Assembly (NCBI GenBank): GCA_030674185.1
Contig: CM060315.1
Location: 87,498,079-87,562,078 of the forward strand
DNA: 64,000 nucleotides
Origin: Monoplex corrugatus
Lineage: Eukaryota > Mollusca > Gastropoda > Littorinimorpha > Ranellidae
Direction of reading: 5' to 3'
The notes below the pieces were generated by a model. The model saw only the letters and a list, made by a program, of their open reading frames with translations, had not been told where the DNA came from and searched no databases. Below, one piece after another: positions 1-12,547 of the stretch. How positions within the stretch are numbered: position 1 is the first letter of the stretch; each line of letters starts with the position of its first letter. The translations under genes and the position numbers were made by a program.

Positions 1-152
1 ACAAAACATAGACATTGAAAGCATCAGTGAAAAGAAGCATGCACTATAGTTATGTCAAAGACAAAACATTCCCGTGCAGACGAGCTTCTCTATGTCAAGT
101 CTCCATGAAATTAACAGGCAGAACGAAACACCAGGGCATGGTATGTCTGCCA
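1..152. other. Unique flank left of the 40-bp satellite
   Basis: This is short non-repetitive sequence before the first recognisable satellite monomer. I see no coding exon, RNA gene or element end in it. Confidence 0.5.
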
Positions 153-3100
153 CATATAATGACACTTTTGTTTTCCTGCCATAGAGGTGGATCATATAAT
201 GACACTTTTGTTTTCCTGCCATAGAGGTGGGTCATATAATGACACTTTTGTTTTCCTGCCATAGAGGTGGATCATATAATGACACTTTTGTTTTCCTGCC
301 ATAGAGGTGGAAAAATATAATGACACTTTTGTTTTCCTGCCATAGAGGTGGATCATATAATGACACTTTTGTTTTCCTGCCATAGAGGTGGATCATATAA
401 TGACACTTTTGTTTTCCTGCCATAGAGGTGGATCATATAATGACACTTTTGTTTTCCTGCCATAGAGGTGGATCATATAATGACACTTTTGTTTTCCTGC
501 CATAGAGGTGATCATTAATGACACTTTTGTTTTCCTGCCATAGAGTGGATCATAAATGACACTTTGTTTTCCGCCATAGAGGTGGATCATATAATGACAC
601 TTTTGTTTTCCTGCCATAGAGGTGATCATATAATGACACTTTTGTTTTCTGCCATAGAGGTGATCATTAATACACTTTGTTTTCCTGCCATAGAGTGATC
701 ATATAATGACACTTTTGTTTCCTGCCATAGAGGTGATCATTAATGACACTTTTGTTTTCCTGCCATAGAGGTGGATCATATAATGACACTTTTGTTTCCT
801 GCCATAGAGGTGGATCATATAATGACACTTTTGTTTTCCTGCCATAGAGGTGGATCATATAATGACACTTTTGTTTTCCTGCTTTTTCCTGCATTCTTTC
901 CTTGTTTCCTCCATCTATCCTTTTTCCTCGTGTCTTCTTTTTTCTCTATGTCTTCACTTTTTTCCTCTTATCATTAATCATTTTTTCCTCCTAGGGTGTC
1001 TTCTTTTTTTCTCTCTTACCTTTTGTTTTTGAGTTAATGACTTTGTTTTGTGCTTAATGACTTTTTTTTCTCCTGTGTCATATCCTTTTCTCCGGTGTTT
1101 GTTTATAATATTAACTTTTTTAATATATATATTTTTTTCATGGTATATACCTTTTTTTTCCTCCGGTGTCTTATATTTTTTCTGATAATGATATATACAC
1201 TTTTTCTCCAAGTGGTAATATGACCTTTTTCTCTTCTATCTTTTTCCTCCATATCTTACACTTTTTCCTGTCTCTTTTTCTCAGGCTTACTTGTTTCTCC
1301 AACAAAATGAAGTCTGAAGTGATATTAACACTTCTGCAGATCATAGCGTTCCAGAGGACATAAGACCTTTTTTCCTCATAGAGGATCAATACACTTTGTT
1401 CTCCTTAAGTTGTTTCTTAGCATAAAAAATTTTGTTTCCTGCAAGGGGATATAAGACTTTTGTTTCCCCTAGAGTGGATCATTAATGACACTTTTTCCTG
1501 CCATGAGGTGGATCATATAATGACACTTTTTTTTCCTGCCATAAGGTGATCATATAATGACACTTTTTTTTCCTGCCATAGAGGGATATTAATGACACTT
1601 TTTTTCCTCCATGATATATACTTTTTCCATGTTTCTATAATGATTATATTGTTCCTCCATAAGTTTTGCATTTTGTTTTCTGCCATAGGTGATCATAATG
1701 ACTTTTGTTTTCTGCCATGTGTAATAATGACTTTTTTTTCCTGCCATAGAGGTGGATTAATGACATTTGTTTTCATGAGTGGATCATTAATGACATTTTT
1801 TCTGCCATAGGTGGATCATATAATAACTTTTTTTTCCTGCCATAGAGGTGATCATATATGACACTTTTGTTTCCTGCCATAGGTGGATCATAAAGAACTT
1901 TTGTTTTCCTGCCATAGAGGTGATAAATACTTTTGTTTCCTCATAGAGGTGGATCATTAAGACACTTTTTTCCTGCCATAAGTGGATATTAATACATTTT
2001 TTTTCCTCCATAGAGGTGGAATATAATGACACTTTTGTTTTCCTGCCATAGGGGATCATTAATACACTTTTTTTTCCCAGAGTGGATCATATAATGACAC
2101 TTTTGTTTTCCTGCATAGGGGGATCATATAACTTTTGTTTTCCTGCCATAGAGGTGGAATATAATGACACTTTTGTTTCCTGCCATAGAGGTGGATCATA
2201 AATGACATTTTGTTTTCCTGCCAAGAGGTGGTCATATAATGACACTTTTTGTTTTCCTGCCATAGAGGTATCATATAATGACACTTTTGTTTCCTCCATA
2301 GAGGTGGATCATTAATGACACTTTTGTTTTCCTGCCAAGAGGTGGATCATATAATGACCTTTGTTTTCCCTTAGGGTGTTTATATGCATTTTGTTCCTGC
2401 ATAGAGTGGTCATATAATACTTTGTTTTCTGCCATAGTGTGGATCATTAATGACCTTTTGTTTCTGCCATAGAGGTGGATCATATATGACCTTTTTTTTC
2501 CTGCCTAAGGTGATTGTCTGACAATTTGTTTTCCTCCATAGAGGTGGATCTATAATGACACTTTTTTTTCTGCCATAGAGGTGGATCATAATGACACTTT
2601 TGTTTTCCTGCCATGGGTAGGATCATAATACTTTTGTTTTCCTGCCATAGAGGTGGATCATATAATGACACTTTTTTTCCTGCATAGAGGTGATCATTAA
2701 TGACACTTTTGTTTTCCTGCATAGAGGTGGATCATTAATGACCTTTGTTTCTGCCATAGGTGGTTCATGCATTTGTATTCATGCATATGTTTTCCATAGG
2801 GATAATAATACTTTTTTTCCTGCCATGGGGGTCATATAATGACACTTTTGTTTTCCTGCCAAGGGTGGATCTGTATATTTTTTCCTGTTTCGTGCATAGA
2901 GTGGTTTTATGCCATTGTTCGCATAAGAGATTTTTTTCCCATATGGTTCTATAATAAGTTGGTTTATTGCCATTTGGTTTCTTAAGACGTTTGTTTTCTG
3001 CAAGTGTATTATGCATGTTTTCTCTAAGGGGACATTTTTTCTCATAGTGGATCATAATGCTTGTTTTCCTGCATAGAGGTGATCATATAATACACTTTGT

Positions 3101-4600
3101 TTTCCTGCATAGAGTGGATTATTAATGACCTTTTGTTTCCTGCCATAGGGTTTTATGAATTTTGTTCCTGCCATAGAGGTGGATCATATAATGACACTTT
3201 TGTTTTCCTGCCATAGAGGTGGATCATAATGACACTTTTGTTTTCCTCCATAGGGTGGATCATTAATGACACTTTTTTTTCCTGCCATAGAGGTGGATCA
3301 TATAATGACACTTTTGTTTTCCTGCCATAGAGGTGGATTAAATGACACTTTTGTTTTCCTGCCATAAGGATCATATAATGACACTTTTGTTTTCCCATAG
3401 AGGTGATCATTATGTATCTTTTTTTTCCTGTGGACATGAATGACTTTTATACCATTGTTTCCTGACATTTAGTTTTCTATAGAGTGGATCATTAATGACC
3501 TTTGTTTCCTGCCATAGAGGTGATCATATAATGACACTTTTGTTTTCCTGCCATAAGGTGGATCAATATGACACTTTTGTTTTCCTGCCATAGAGGTGAT
3601 AATGACACTTTTGTTTTCCTGCCATAGAGGTGGTATATAATGACACTTTTTTTCCTGCCATAGAGGTGGATCTATAATGACACTTTTGTTTTCCTGCCAT
3701 AGAGGTGGATCATATAATGACACTTTTGTTTTCCTGCCATAGAGGTGGATCATATAATGACACTTTTGTTTTCCTGCCATAGAGGTGGATCATATAATGA
3801 CACTTTTGTTTTCCTGCCATAGAGGTGGATCATATAATGACACTTTTGTTTTCCTGTCATAGAGGTGGATCATATAATGACACTTTTGTTTTCCTGTCAT
3901 AGAGGTGGATCATATAATGACACTTTTGTTTTCCTGCCATAGAGGTGGATCATATAATGACACTTTTGTTTTCCTGTCATAGAGGTGGATCATATAATGA
4001 CACTTTTGTTTTCCTGTCATAGAGGTGGATCATATAATGACACTTTTGTTTTCCTGTCATAGAGGTGGATCATGTAATGACACTTTTGTTTTCCTGTCAT
4101 AGAGGTGGATCATATAATGACACTGTTGTTTTCCTGTCATAGAGGTGGATCATATAATGACACTGTTGTTTTCCTGTCATAGAGGTGGATCATATAATGA
4201 CACTGTTGTTTTCCTGCCATAGAGGTGGATCATATAATGACACTGTTGTTTTCCTGTCATAGAGGTGGATCATATAATGACACTTTTGTTTTCCTGTCAT
4301 AGAGGTGGATCATATAATGACACTTTTGTTTTCCTGCCATAGAGGTGGATCATATAATGACACTTTTGTTTTCCTGCCATAGAGGTGGATCATATAATGA
4401 CACTTTTGTTTTCCTGTCATAGAGGTGGATCATATAATGACACTTTTGTTTTCCTGTCATAGAGGTGGATCATGTAATGACACTTTTGTTTTCCTGCCAT
4501 AGAGGTGGATCATATAATGACACTTTTGTTTTCCTGCCATAGAGGTGGATCATATAATGACACTTTTGTTTTCCTGCCATAGAGGTGGATCATAAAATGA
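153..4600. repeat. 40-bp satellite array
   Basis: This is a head-to-tail array of a 40-bp unit containing TGACACTTTTGTTTTCCTGC followed by CATAGAGGTGG and ATCATATA. Monomers at about 153-510 and 3690-4600 are nearly identical. The right block shows clean point variants (CCTGCCAT versus CCTGTCAT, and CACTTTTG versus CACTGTTG) shared by neighbouring units, as expected from local homogenisation. Between about 510 and 3690 the period is blurred by many small deletions, worst at 860-1480 and 2750-3060. Short reading frames in the array are by-products of the repeat and not genes. Confidence 0.95.
860..1480. repeat. Most degenerate part of the 40-bp satellite
   Basis: The 40-bp period is almost lost here. 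What remains is T-rich, with recurring TTTTTCCTCC and TTTTCCTGC fragments and scattered pieces of the unit. It may be an old decayed core, or a consensus built from misaligned noisy reads. Recognisable units resume after about 1480 with bases missing. I see no gene. Confidence 0.6.
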
Positions 4601-5122
4601 CATAGAGGTGGATCATATAATGCCATAGAGGTGGATCATATAATGACATAGAGGTGGATCATATAATGACATAGAGGTGGATCATATAATGACATAGAGG
4701 TGGATCATATAATGACATAGAGGTGGATCATATAATGACATAGAGGTGGATCATATAATGACATAGAGGTGGATCATATAATGACATAGAGGTGGATCAT
4801 ATAATGCCATAGAGGTGGATCATATAATGACATAGAGGTGGATCATATAATGACATAGAGGTGGATCATATAATGACATAGAGGTGGATCATATAATGAC
4901 ATAGAGGTGGATCATATAATGCCATAGAGGTGGATCATATAATGCCATAGAGGTGGATCATATAATGACATAGAGGTGGATCATATAATGCCATAGAGGT
5001 GGATCATATAATGACATAGAGGTGGATCATATAATGCCATAGAGGTGGATCATATAATGCCATAGAGGTGGATCATATAATGCCATAGAGGTGGATCATA
5101 TAATGCCATAGAGGTGGATCAT
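4601..5122. repeat. 23-bp derivative satellite block
   Basis: About 22 copies of a 23-bp unit (CATAGAGGTGG, ATCATATAAT, GA or GC) directly abut the 40-bp array in the same orientation. The unit equals the 40-bp monomer minus the internal 17 bp that carry CACTTTTGTTTTCCTGC. A deleted monomer therefore seems to have been amplified on its own at the array edge. The copies are very uniform, which suggests recent expansion. Confidence 0.92.
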
Positions 5123-5238
5123 GTCTGTGGTTTTCTTTGCAATCTGTCTTTTTATGAAAATGAAGAAAAACGTTGGGGGGGGGGGGGGAGGACACATTGT
5201 CACATTGTTTCATAGCGACCTGAAAGAGCGTCTGTCTA

Positions 5239-5279
<41 letters not shown>

Positions 5280-5428
5280 GAATATAGGTGGAACAGGTAG
5301 AAGAGAGGGGGGAAGAAAGCAGCAGTAAAGCCATAAAAACTGTCTCATTTTGTTTGCTTCTCTATTGGCAGTCTCTGTGACCTGAAACACGTTTTAATTT
5401 GCCGGCGACTGTGATCATGCATCCATCC
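5123..5428. repeat. Low-complexity spacer: poly-G run and (TGTC)n
   Basis: A G run lies near 5174-5188 and a (TGTC)n microsatellite near 5230-5277. The remainder is unique sequence without a supported gene. Confidence 0.85.
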
Positions 5429-5501
5429 GTGCCGGAACCCGGGATTGAACCCGGGACCTTCAGATGTGTTTAGGTTACCATGGTCACCATACACATGGCA
5501 C
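5429..5501 (-). mobile_element. tRNA-derived SINE head (tRNA-like, 73 nt)
   Basis: On the minus strand the segment runs from GTGCC to GGCAC, so five outer pairs of an acceptor-like stem can form over 73 nt, the usual tRNA length. A hairpin of CCCGGG and CCCGGG encloses TTCAAT and resembles a T arm and box B (GGTTCAATCCC). An A-box-like stretch (TGGTGACCATGG) lies upstream. The acceptor stem breaks after five pairs, the T loop is one base short, and I cannot fold a convincing anticodon arm. I therefore read it as a SINE head or tRNA relic rather than a working tRNA gene. Confidence 0.5.
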
Positions 5502-5603
5502 TTGTGACGTTAGTGCACATGGAATTCGTTCCTAGCGCGGAGACGTCTTCCTGAGAAACAAACTGAAATACATCCATCCGTCAAACCTGATTGCTCTGAT
5601 GGT

Positions 5604-6125
5604 CCTGTGACTCCCTCACCCTATCCACCAGCTTTATAACGTACTCCTGTGACTCCCTCACCTTATCCACCAGCTTTATAACGTACCCCTATGACTCCCT
5701 CACCTTATCCACCAGCTTTATAACGTGCCCCTGTGACTCCCTCACCTTATCCACCAGCTTTATAACGTACCCCTATAACTCCCTAATCCTATCCACCAGC
5801 TTTATAACGTACTCCTATGACTCCCTCACCCTATCCACCAGCTTTATAACGTGCCCCCATGACTCCCTCCCCTATCCACCAGCTTTATAACGTATCCCTA
5901 TGACTCCCTCACCCTATCCACCAGCTTTATAACGTACCCCTATGACTCCCTCACCCTATCCACCAGCTTTATAACGTACCCCCGTGACTCCCTCCCGTAT
6001 CCACCAGCTTTATAACGTATCCCTATGACTCCCTCACCCTATCCACCAGCTTTATAACGTACCCCTGTGACTCTCTCACCCTATCCACAGCTTTAAACTA
6101 CCCTGTGACTCCTCACCCTATCCAC
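5604..6125 (+). repeat. 42-bp satellite array, copy A
   Basis: About 12 head-to-tail copies of a 42-bp unit contain CTCACCCTATCCACCAGC followed by TTTATAACGT. Several copies are 2-4 bp shorter and the last ones are truncated. The same unit recurs in reverse complement at 17552-17840, and a diverged single copy lies near 37459. Confidence 0.95.
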
Positions 6126-6375
6126 ACATACTAACAAAACAAAACAAACAAAAATTAACGATGGACTGACCATAGCGTGAAATGGGCAGAGAAACCATTT
6201 GCAGAGACCCAGGTTGGGGCACACAATGACAGAGCTGGAGGAATGTGGTGAACAGGTTCTGCGTACAGCACCCTTGTGATTCTTCACAGACTTAAAGGAG
6301 TAGAAGACAGAAGGAGAACGCTTTGTTTTACATCCAACAATCCCCATACACGATCTACACCTCAAGTACTGTTAC

Positions 6376-6376
<1 letters not shown>
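6126..6376. other. Unique spacer, no gene seen
   Basis: This is non-repetitive sequence between the 42-bp array and a purine microsatellite. The longest minus-strand frame shows no recognisable domain and no convincing splice sites. Confidence 0.4.
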
Positions 6377-6412
<36 letters not shown>

Positions 6413-6604
6413 CAGACAGACAGGCAGACAGAGACAGGCAGACAGAGACAGGCAGACAGAGAGACAGCGACAGACAGACAGACAGACAGAGACAGAAAGA
6501 GACACAGAGAGAGGCAGACAGAGAGACAGGCAGACAGAGAAACAGAGACAGACAGACGGACAGAGAGACAGGCAGACACAGAGAGACAGAGACAGAGACA
6601 GAGA
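6377..6604 (+). repeat. (GA)n / (CAGA)n purine-rich microsatellite
   Basis: The tract begins as (GA)n and becomes a mosaic of GACAGACAGA and GAGACAGG motifs. The Arg/Glu/Asp-rich frames on the plus strand and the Ser/Leu/Val-rich frames on the minus strand are by-products of composition. Confidence 0.95.
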
Positions 6605-7194
6605 TGGGAGCTGGAAGGCAGAGCTGGACTACAAAAGCAAGAAACCTGACGGTAAACACTGACGGCGGTATTCCGTCATTTCTGTCCGTCCACAAAAGAA
6701 GGAGCACGTATGGGTCTTCACACACACACATCACCCTCTGAAGGCTCCCTTTGAAATGTGACTTTCTGGCAAGGTAACAGTGAAGATGAGAGGGGGGGGG
6801 GCGAGAGGAGGGTAAACATACCACAAACATCCACAATGATGAAGCCGTTCTTGTGCTAGTTTTCAGATAAATGTAATGTTCGCTGAAGGCAGTCTACTAA
6901 AGACATCACATCTCTTTGTACTTCCAATTGATTTCTTTCTTTCTTTCTTTCTGTCAAACTTTGTCAAGTCGTGTTTGATTGGAGAGTTTCAGGCTCTGTT
7001 ATTGTTCTTGGTTTCCTCGGCTATTCAGTTGCTCAACCTGGAAGGCAAGATAAAACAAAACGAATACAAGAAATCAACTTTGTTCATGTTTTGTAGAGCT
7101 ACTTGAACAAATAACTACACTTATCTCCACCCTCTCCCTCCCCTGACCCCCTACATTAAAAGTTTTTGCTATAGTGCTATGGTGCATGTTTTCC

Positions 7195-7196
<2 letters not shown>
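6605..7196. other. Unique spacer, no gene seen
   Basis: This stretch is non-repetitive apart from a short (TTTC)n near 6935-6952 and a G run near 6791-6800. No protein-family match or exon structure is evident. Confidence 0.4.
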
Positions 7197-7197
<1 letters not shown>

Positions 7198-7236
<39 letters not shown>

Positions 7237-7245
7237 CTCTCCTCT

Positions 7246-7277
<32 letters not shown>

Positions 7278-7378
7278 CGCCCACCAAACCACACACACAC
7301 ACTCCGAACCATAAACAAACATATACACACACTCTCTCTCTTCCCTTCTCTTACACACACACGCACACACACGCACAC

Positions 7379-7472
<94 letters not shown>
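7198..7472. repeat. Compound (TC)n then (CA)n microsatellite
   Basis: (TC)n occupies about 7198-7276. After a short spacer comes (CA)n with interspersed ACGC to about 7472. The His/Thr-rich and Cys/Val-rich frames are artefacts. Confidence 0.97.
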
Positions 7473-7473
<1 letters not shown>

Positions 7474-7599
7474 CACGCCTCAACTCGATCTGAATCTAAT
7501 ATTTCAATTACCTCGCTTCTTCTGCTTTGAAACAAACAAAACAAAAACGAAGAAAGAAACAAACAGAAAAGCCTGAACAGTCCAAATAGAGGAAAACAA
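7473..7599. other. Unique spacer
   Basis: A short A-rich non-coding stretch before the 31-bp satellite. I see nothing else in it. Confidence 0.4.
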
Positions 7600-10500
7600 A
7601 CAGTTGAATGACAAACATCTACGTCATATCACCAGTTGATAACAAACATCTACGTCATATCACCAGTTGATAACAAACATCTACGTCGATATCACCAGTT
7701 GATACAAACATCTACGTCATATCACCAGTTGAATAACAAACATCTACGTCATATCACCAGTTGATAACAAACATCTACGTCTATCACCAGTTGATACAAA
7801 CATCTACGTCATATCACCAGTTGATGACAAACATCTACGTCATATCACCAGTTGATACAAACATCTACGTCGTATCACCAGTTGATAACAAACATCTACG
7901 TCATATCACCAGTTGATAACAAACATCTACGTCATATCACCAGTTGATAACAAACATCTACGTCAGTATCACCAGTTGATAACAAACATCTACGTCATAT
8001 CACCAGTTGATAACAAACATCTACGTCATATCACCAGTTGATAACAAACATCTACGTCGTATCACCAGTTGATACAAACATCTACGTCATATCACCAGTT
8101 GATGACAAACATCTACGCCATATCACCAGTTGATAACAAACATCTACGTCGTATCACCAGTTGATAACAAACATCTACGTCATATCACCAGTTGATAACA
8201 AACATCTACGTCATATCACCAGTTGATAACAAACATCTACGTCGTATCACCAGTTGATAACAAACATCTACGTCATATCACCAGTTGATAACAAACATCT
8301 ACGTCGTATCACCAGTTGATGACAAACATCTACGTCATATCACCAGTTGATAACAAACATCTACGTCATATCACCAGTTAATAACAAACATCTACGTCAT
8401 ATCACCAGTTGATGACAAACATCTACGTCATATCACCAGTTGATGACAAACATCTACGTCATATCACCAGTTGATGACAAACATCTACGCCCTATCACCA
8501 GTTGATGACAAACATCTACGTCATATCACCAGTTGATGACAAACATCTACGTCATATCACCAGTTGATAACAAACATCTACGTCATATCACCAGTTGATG
8601 ACAAACATCTACGTCATATCACCAGTTGATAACAAACATCTACGCCATATCACCAGTTGATAACAAACATCTACGTCATATCACCAGTTGATGAAAAAAC
8701 ATCTACGTCATATCACCAGTTGATGACAAACATCTACGTCATATCACCAGTTGATAACAAACATCTACGTCATATCACCAGTTGATGACAAACATCTACG
8801 TCATATCACCAGTTGATGACAAACATCTACGTCATATCACCAGTTGATGACAAACATCTACGTCATATCACCAGTTGATGACAAACATCTACGTCTATAC
8901 CGTTGATGACAAACATTACTCATATCACCAGTTGATGACAAACATCTACGTCATATCACCAGTTGATGACAAACATCTACGTCATATCACCAGTTGATGA
9001 CAAACATCTACGTCATATCACCAGTTGATGACAAACATCTACGTCATATCACCAGTTGATGACACACACACATTCTACGTCATATCACCAGTTGATGACA
9101 AACATCTACGTCATATCACCAGTTGTGACAACTCTACGTCATTCACAGTTGATGACAAACATCTACGTCATATCACCAGTTGATGACAAACATCTACGTC
9201 ATATCACCAGTTGATGACAAACATCTAGTCATATCACCAGTTGATGACAAACATCTACGTCATATCACCAGTTGATGACAAACATCTACGTCATATCACC
9301 AGTTGATGACAAACATCTACGTCATATCACCAGTTGATAACAAACATCTACGTCATATCACCAGTTGATACAAACATCTACGTCATATCACCAGTTGATG
9401 ACAAATCTACGTCTATCACCGTTGGACAAACTCTACGTCATATCACCAGTTGATGACAAACATCTACGTCATATCACCAGTTGATGACAAACATCTACGT
9501 CATATCACCAGTTGATGACAAACATCTACGTCATATCACCAGTGATGACAAACATCTACGTCATATCACCAGTTGATGACAAACATCTACGTCATATCAC
9601 CAGTTGATGACAAACATCTACGTCATATCACCAGTTGATGACAAACATCTACGTCATATCACCAGTTGATGACAAACATCTACGTCATATCACCAGTTGA
9701 TGACAAACATCTACTCATATCACCAGTTGATGACAAACATCTACGTCATATCACCAGTTGATGACAAACATCTACGTCATATCACCAGTTGATGACAAAC
9801 ATCTACGTCATATCACCAGTTGATGACAAACATCTAGTCATATCACAGTTGATGACAACATCTACGTCATATCACCAGTTGATGACAAACATCTACGCAT
9901 ATCACCAGTTGATGACAAACATCTACGTCATATCACCAGTTATGATACAAACATCTACATCATATCACCAGTTGATGACAAACATCTACGTCATATCACC
10001 AGTTGATGACAAACATCTACGTCATATCACCAGTTGATGACAAACATCTACGTCATATCACCAGTTGATGACAAACATCTACGCCATATCACCAGTTGAT
10101 GACAAACATCTACGTCATATCACCAGTTGATGACAAACATCTACGCCATATCACCAGTTGATGACAAACATCTACGTCATATCACCAGTTGATGACAAAC
10201 ATCTACGTCATATCACCAGTTGATGACAAACATCTACGTCATATCACCAGTTGATGACAAACATCTACGCCATATCACCAGTTGATGACAAACATCTACG
10301 TCATATCACCAGTTGATGACAAATATGAACGCCATATCACCAGTTGATGACAAACATCTACGTCATATCACCAGTTGATGACAAATATGAACGCCATATC
10401 TCCAGTTGATGACAAACATCTACGCCATATCACCAGTTGATGACAAATATGAACGCCATATCACCAGTTGATGACAAACATCTACGTCATATCACCAGTT

Positions 10501-11025
10501 GATGACAAACATCTACGTCATATCACCAGTTGATGACAAACATCTACGTCATATCACCAGTTGATGACAAACATCTACGCCATATCACCAGTTGATGACA
10601 AACATCTACGTCATATCACCAGTTGATGACAAACATCTACGTCATATCACCAGTTGATGACAAACATCTACGTCATATCACCAGTTGATGACAAACATCT
10701 ACGCCATATCACCAGTTGATGACAAACATCTACGTCATATCACCAGTTGATGACAAATATGAACGCCATATCACCAGTTGATGACAAACATCTACGTCAT
10801 ATCACCAGTTGATGACAAATATGAACGCCATATCACCAGTTGATGACAAACATCTACGCCATATCACCAGTTGATGACAAACATCAACGCCATATCACCA
10901 GTTGATGACAAACACCAACGCCATATCACCAGTTAATGACAAACACCAACGCCATATCACCAGTTAATGACAAACATCTACGCCATATCACCAGTTGATG
11001 ACAAACATCAACGCCATATCACCAG
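7600..11025 (+). repeat. 31-bp satellite array
   Basis: About 110 tandem copies of a 31-bp unit contain ACAAACATCTACGTCATATC followed by ACCAGTTGAT and a variable AA/GA junction. Left-hand copies mostly read TTGATAAC and right-hand copies TTGATGAC, so variants are graded along the array. Higher-order patterns occur in the right third. Damaged copies with small deletions cluster in the middle (about 8890-9440) and near 9830-9960. Confidence 0.96.
10190..10860 (+). repeat. Higher-order repeat zone in the 31-bp satellite
   Basis: Monomer subtypes can be told apart as CTACGTC, CTACGCC and TATGAACGCC. At about 10318-10480 and 10750-10850 the TATGAACGCC type alternates with a CTACG type, giving a 62-bp dimer. 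At about 10490-10740 three CTACGTC monomers are followed by one CTACGCC monomer, and the group of four (124 bp) repeats. Confidence 0.7.
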
Positions 11026-11451
11026 ACGTTGTGCCTTTGCACACTATATCCGATATCCAACGGCACAGAACCAAGCCCTGGCCCTCAGTCATCCGACCTT
11101 CCAGACATGTCTCACATCCCACATGGGACTGCACACCAAGGGAATCAGATGGAGCACAGAGTCTGACTGTTCTGTGAAACAAGATCTTCATCAACTTTTT
11201 TGTCCTTGAACTGTCTCAGCGTGACTTGCTGCTGACGGCTTTCAATTTCTTAAGGGACAAAAATCAAAATGAATCAAAAACAAAAAAAAAACGACGGTAA
11301 AGAAGCGAGGTGAGTTGAGAGAGAGGGGGGGGGGGGGGGGGGAGAGAAAGATTCAAATCAGACTGTGGCTTTCTGTGTGCCCGTTATAATGTCTGTGCCA
11401 TATTGCTGCTACTCGATGCAGATTTGAATGATTCAGTTGTAACTGTTCGAC
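11026..11451. other. Unique flank with a G run
   Basis: This is non-repetitive sequence to the right of the satellite. It holds a run of about 16-18 G near 11325-11342 after a short (GA)n. No gene is supported. Confidence 0.4.
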
Positions 11452-11519
11452 AGGAGCGGTAGTCCAGTGGTTAACACGTCGGAATTGCAATCGTAAGGTC
11501 TGCAGTTCGATCCTGCCTA
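11452..11519 (+). mobile_element. tRNA-derived SINE head
   Basis: The stretch reads like a tRNA 5'-to-T-arm segment: an A-box-like GTAGTCCAGTGGTTA near 11459-11473 and a B-box-like GCAGTTCGATCC near 11502-11513. The would-be anticodon loop ATTGCAA (TGC) is flanked by a poorly paired stem. The unit runs straight into a trinucleotide microsatellite, a typical SINE-tail arrangement. It is a SINE head or a decayed tRNA rather than a functional tRNA-Ala. Confidence 0.55.
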
Positions 11520-11755
11520 GTTATTATTATTACTATCGTCATTGTTATTGTTATCATCATTATCATCATCATCATCATCATTATGATTTTTTTATTATCA
11601 TTATCATTATTGTAGTTATTATTATCATTGTTGTTGTTACCATTACTATTACTATTATTACTATTATTATTATTGTTATTGTTATTATCATTATTATTAT
11701 CATCATCATCATTGTTGTTGTTGTTCTAATCGCCATTATTGTTGTTGTTGTTTAA
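11520..11755 (+). repeat. (ATT)n/(ATC)n/(GTT)n trinucleotide tract
   Basis: About 235 bp of imperfect ATT, ATC and GTT triplets follow the SINE head and end at the TTTAAA tail motif of the next dispersed repeat. Confidence 0.9.
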
Positions 11756-12150
11756 AACCTAACCGACTGCTCAGAGCCATATCGGTCTTTCCAGATTACC
11801 TTTCTCCAGGTGGATAAATGGTCGAGATTTTCGCGATCTCCTAGGCCACAAGTGTGCAGACCCGCTGTGCCTGACCCTCCACCCCCACCCCCACCCCCCA
11901 CCCCCACCCACCCACCCTTTTCGTCCCTTCGTGTGTATCCACATGCAGAACGTCAACCATACACATTAAAGACCCTGTATGTAAGTCATGTCAGTGTCCG
12001 GTAGTTTATGGAAACGTGAAAACAGCCGGCAGGCATGCCCACCAAAGACACAATACGCAAACTGCAGACTATGCAGCAACATACTGCCTGCACAGTGTGT
12101 GCAAAACACAAACGAATACACACGCATCCGAGAAAACTGGAACGCTAAAA
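11740..12150 (-). mobile_element. Dispersed repeat D: SINE-body-like domain with shared 3' tail
   Basis: Read on the minus strand, a central domain (with GTTTCCATAAACTACC, then GACATG, then TTTAATGTGTATGG) leads to the end motif GATATGGCTCTGAGCAGTCGG and a TTTAAA-(AAC)n tail. The central domain recurs on both sides of the 45-bp satellite (45880-45990 and 48690-48790). The tail recurs at 12548-12610 (minus) and 30805-30862 (plus). From memory this domain is widespread in mollusc SINEs; I could not check that. A C-rich low-complexity insert lies at about 11879-11919. Confidence 0.65.
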
Positions 12151-12159
12151 CAAATTTAA

Positions 12160-12500
12160 ATCAAAATGATTGTCAGTCTTCAAGCTAACTGCAATCAGAA
12201 ATACACAAAACACGAACAGCACGCGTATTTGATAATAAAATGCCCAGGGTACGGATGAGACCCAGAGCACCGATGCCTCGCCACTCTCCGGACATTCCCC
12301 TCCTAAAATGACTGCCAGTGTTCAAGCTAACTGGAATCAGAAATACAAAACAAGACGAGACGAAACAAGCCAAGACAAGATGACACAAGACGAGACAAGA
12401 CAGGCATACATTTTCAGCCTACTGGCTTATGCCAGATGTACACAAAGGACAACAAAGACTAAATGCACAAAAACTTCGTCAGAAAAAAAGCACTAGACAA
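12160..12500 (+). repeat. Dispersed repeat E, one full and one partial copy
   Basis: The motif GTTCAAGCTAACTGGAATCA with its surroundings at about 12308-12490 is repeated in short form at 12165-12240 and in diverged form at 28395-28565. All copies begin near GACTGCCAG and are rich in ACAAGACGAGAC-like purine and AAC stretches. No ORF explains them, so this is probably a non-autonomous element or LINE untranslated sequence. Confidence 0.55.
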
Positions 12501-12547
12501 CTCATCTGAAATAAGCCAGACACAAGATGAAAATAAAGATTGTTACC

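Noticed and set aside
7600..11025. CRISPR-like regular array
   Set aside because: The whole 31-bp period is repeated with no unique spacers, and the context is eukaryotic. It is a satellite.
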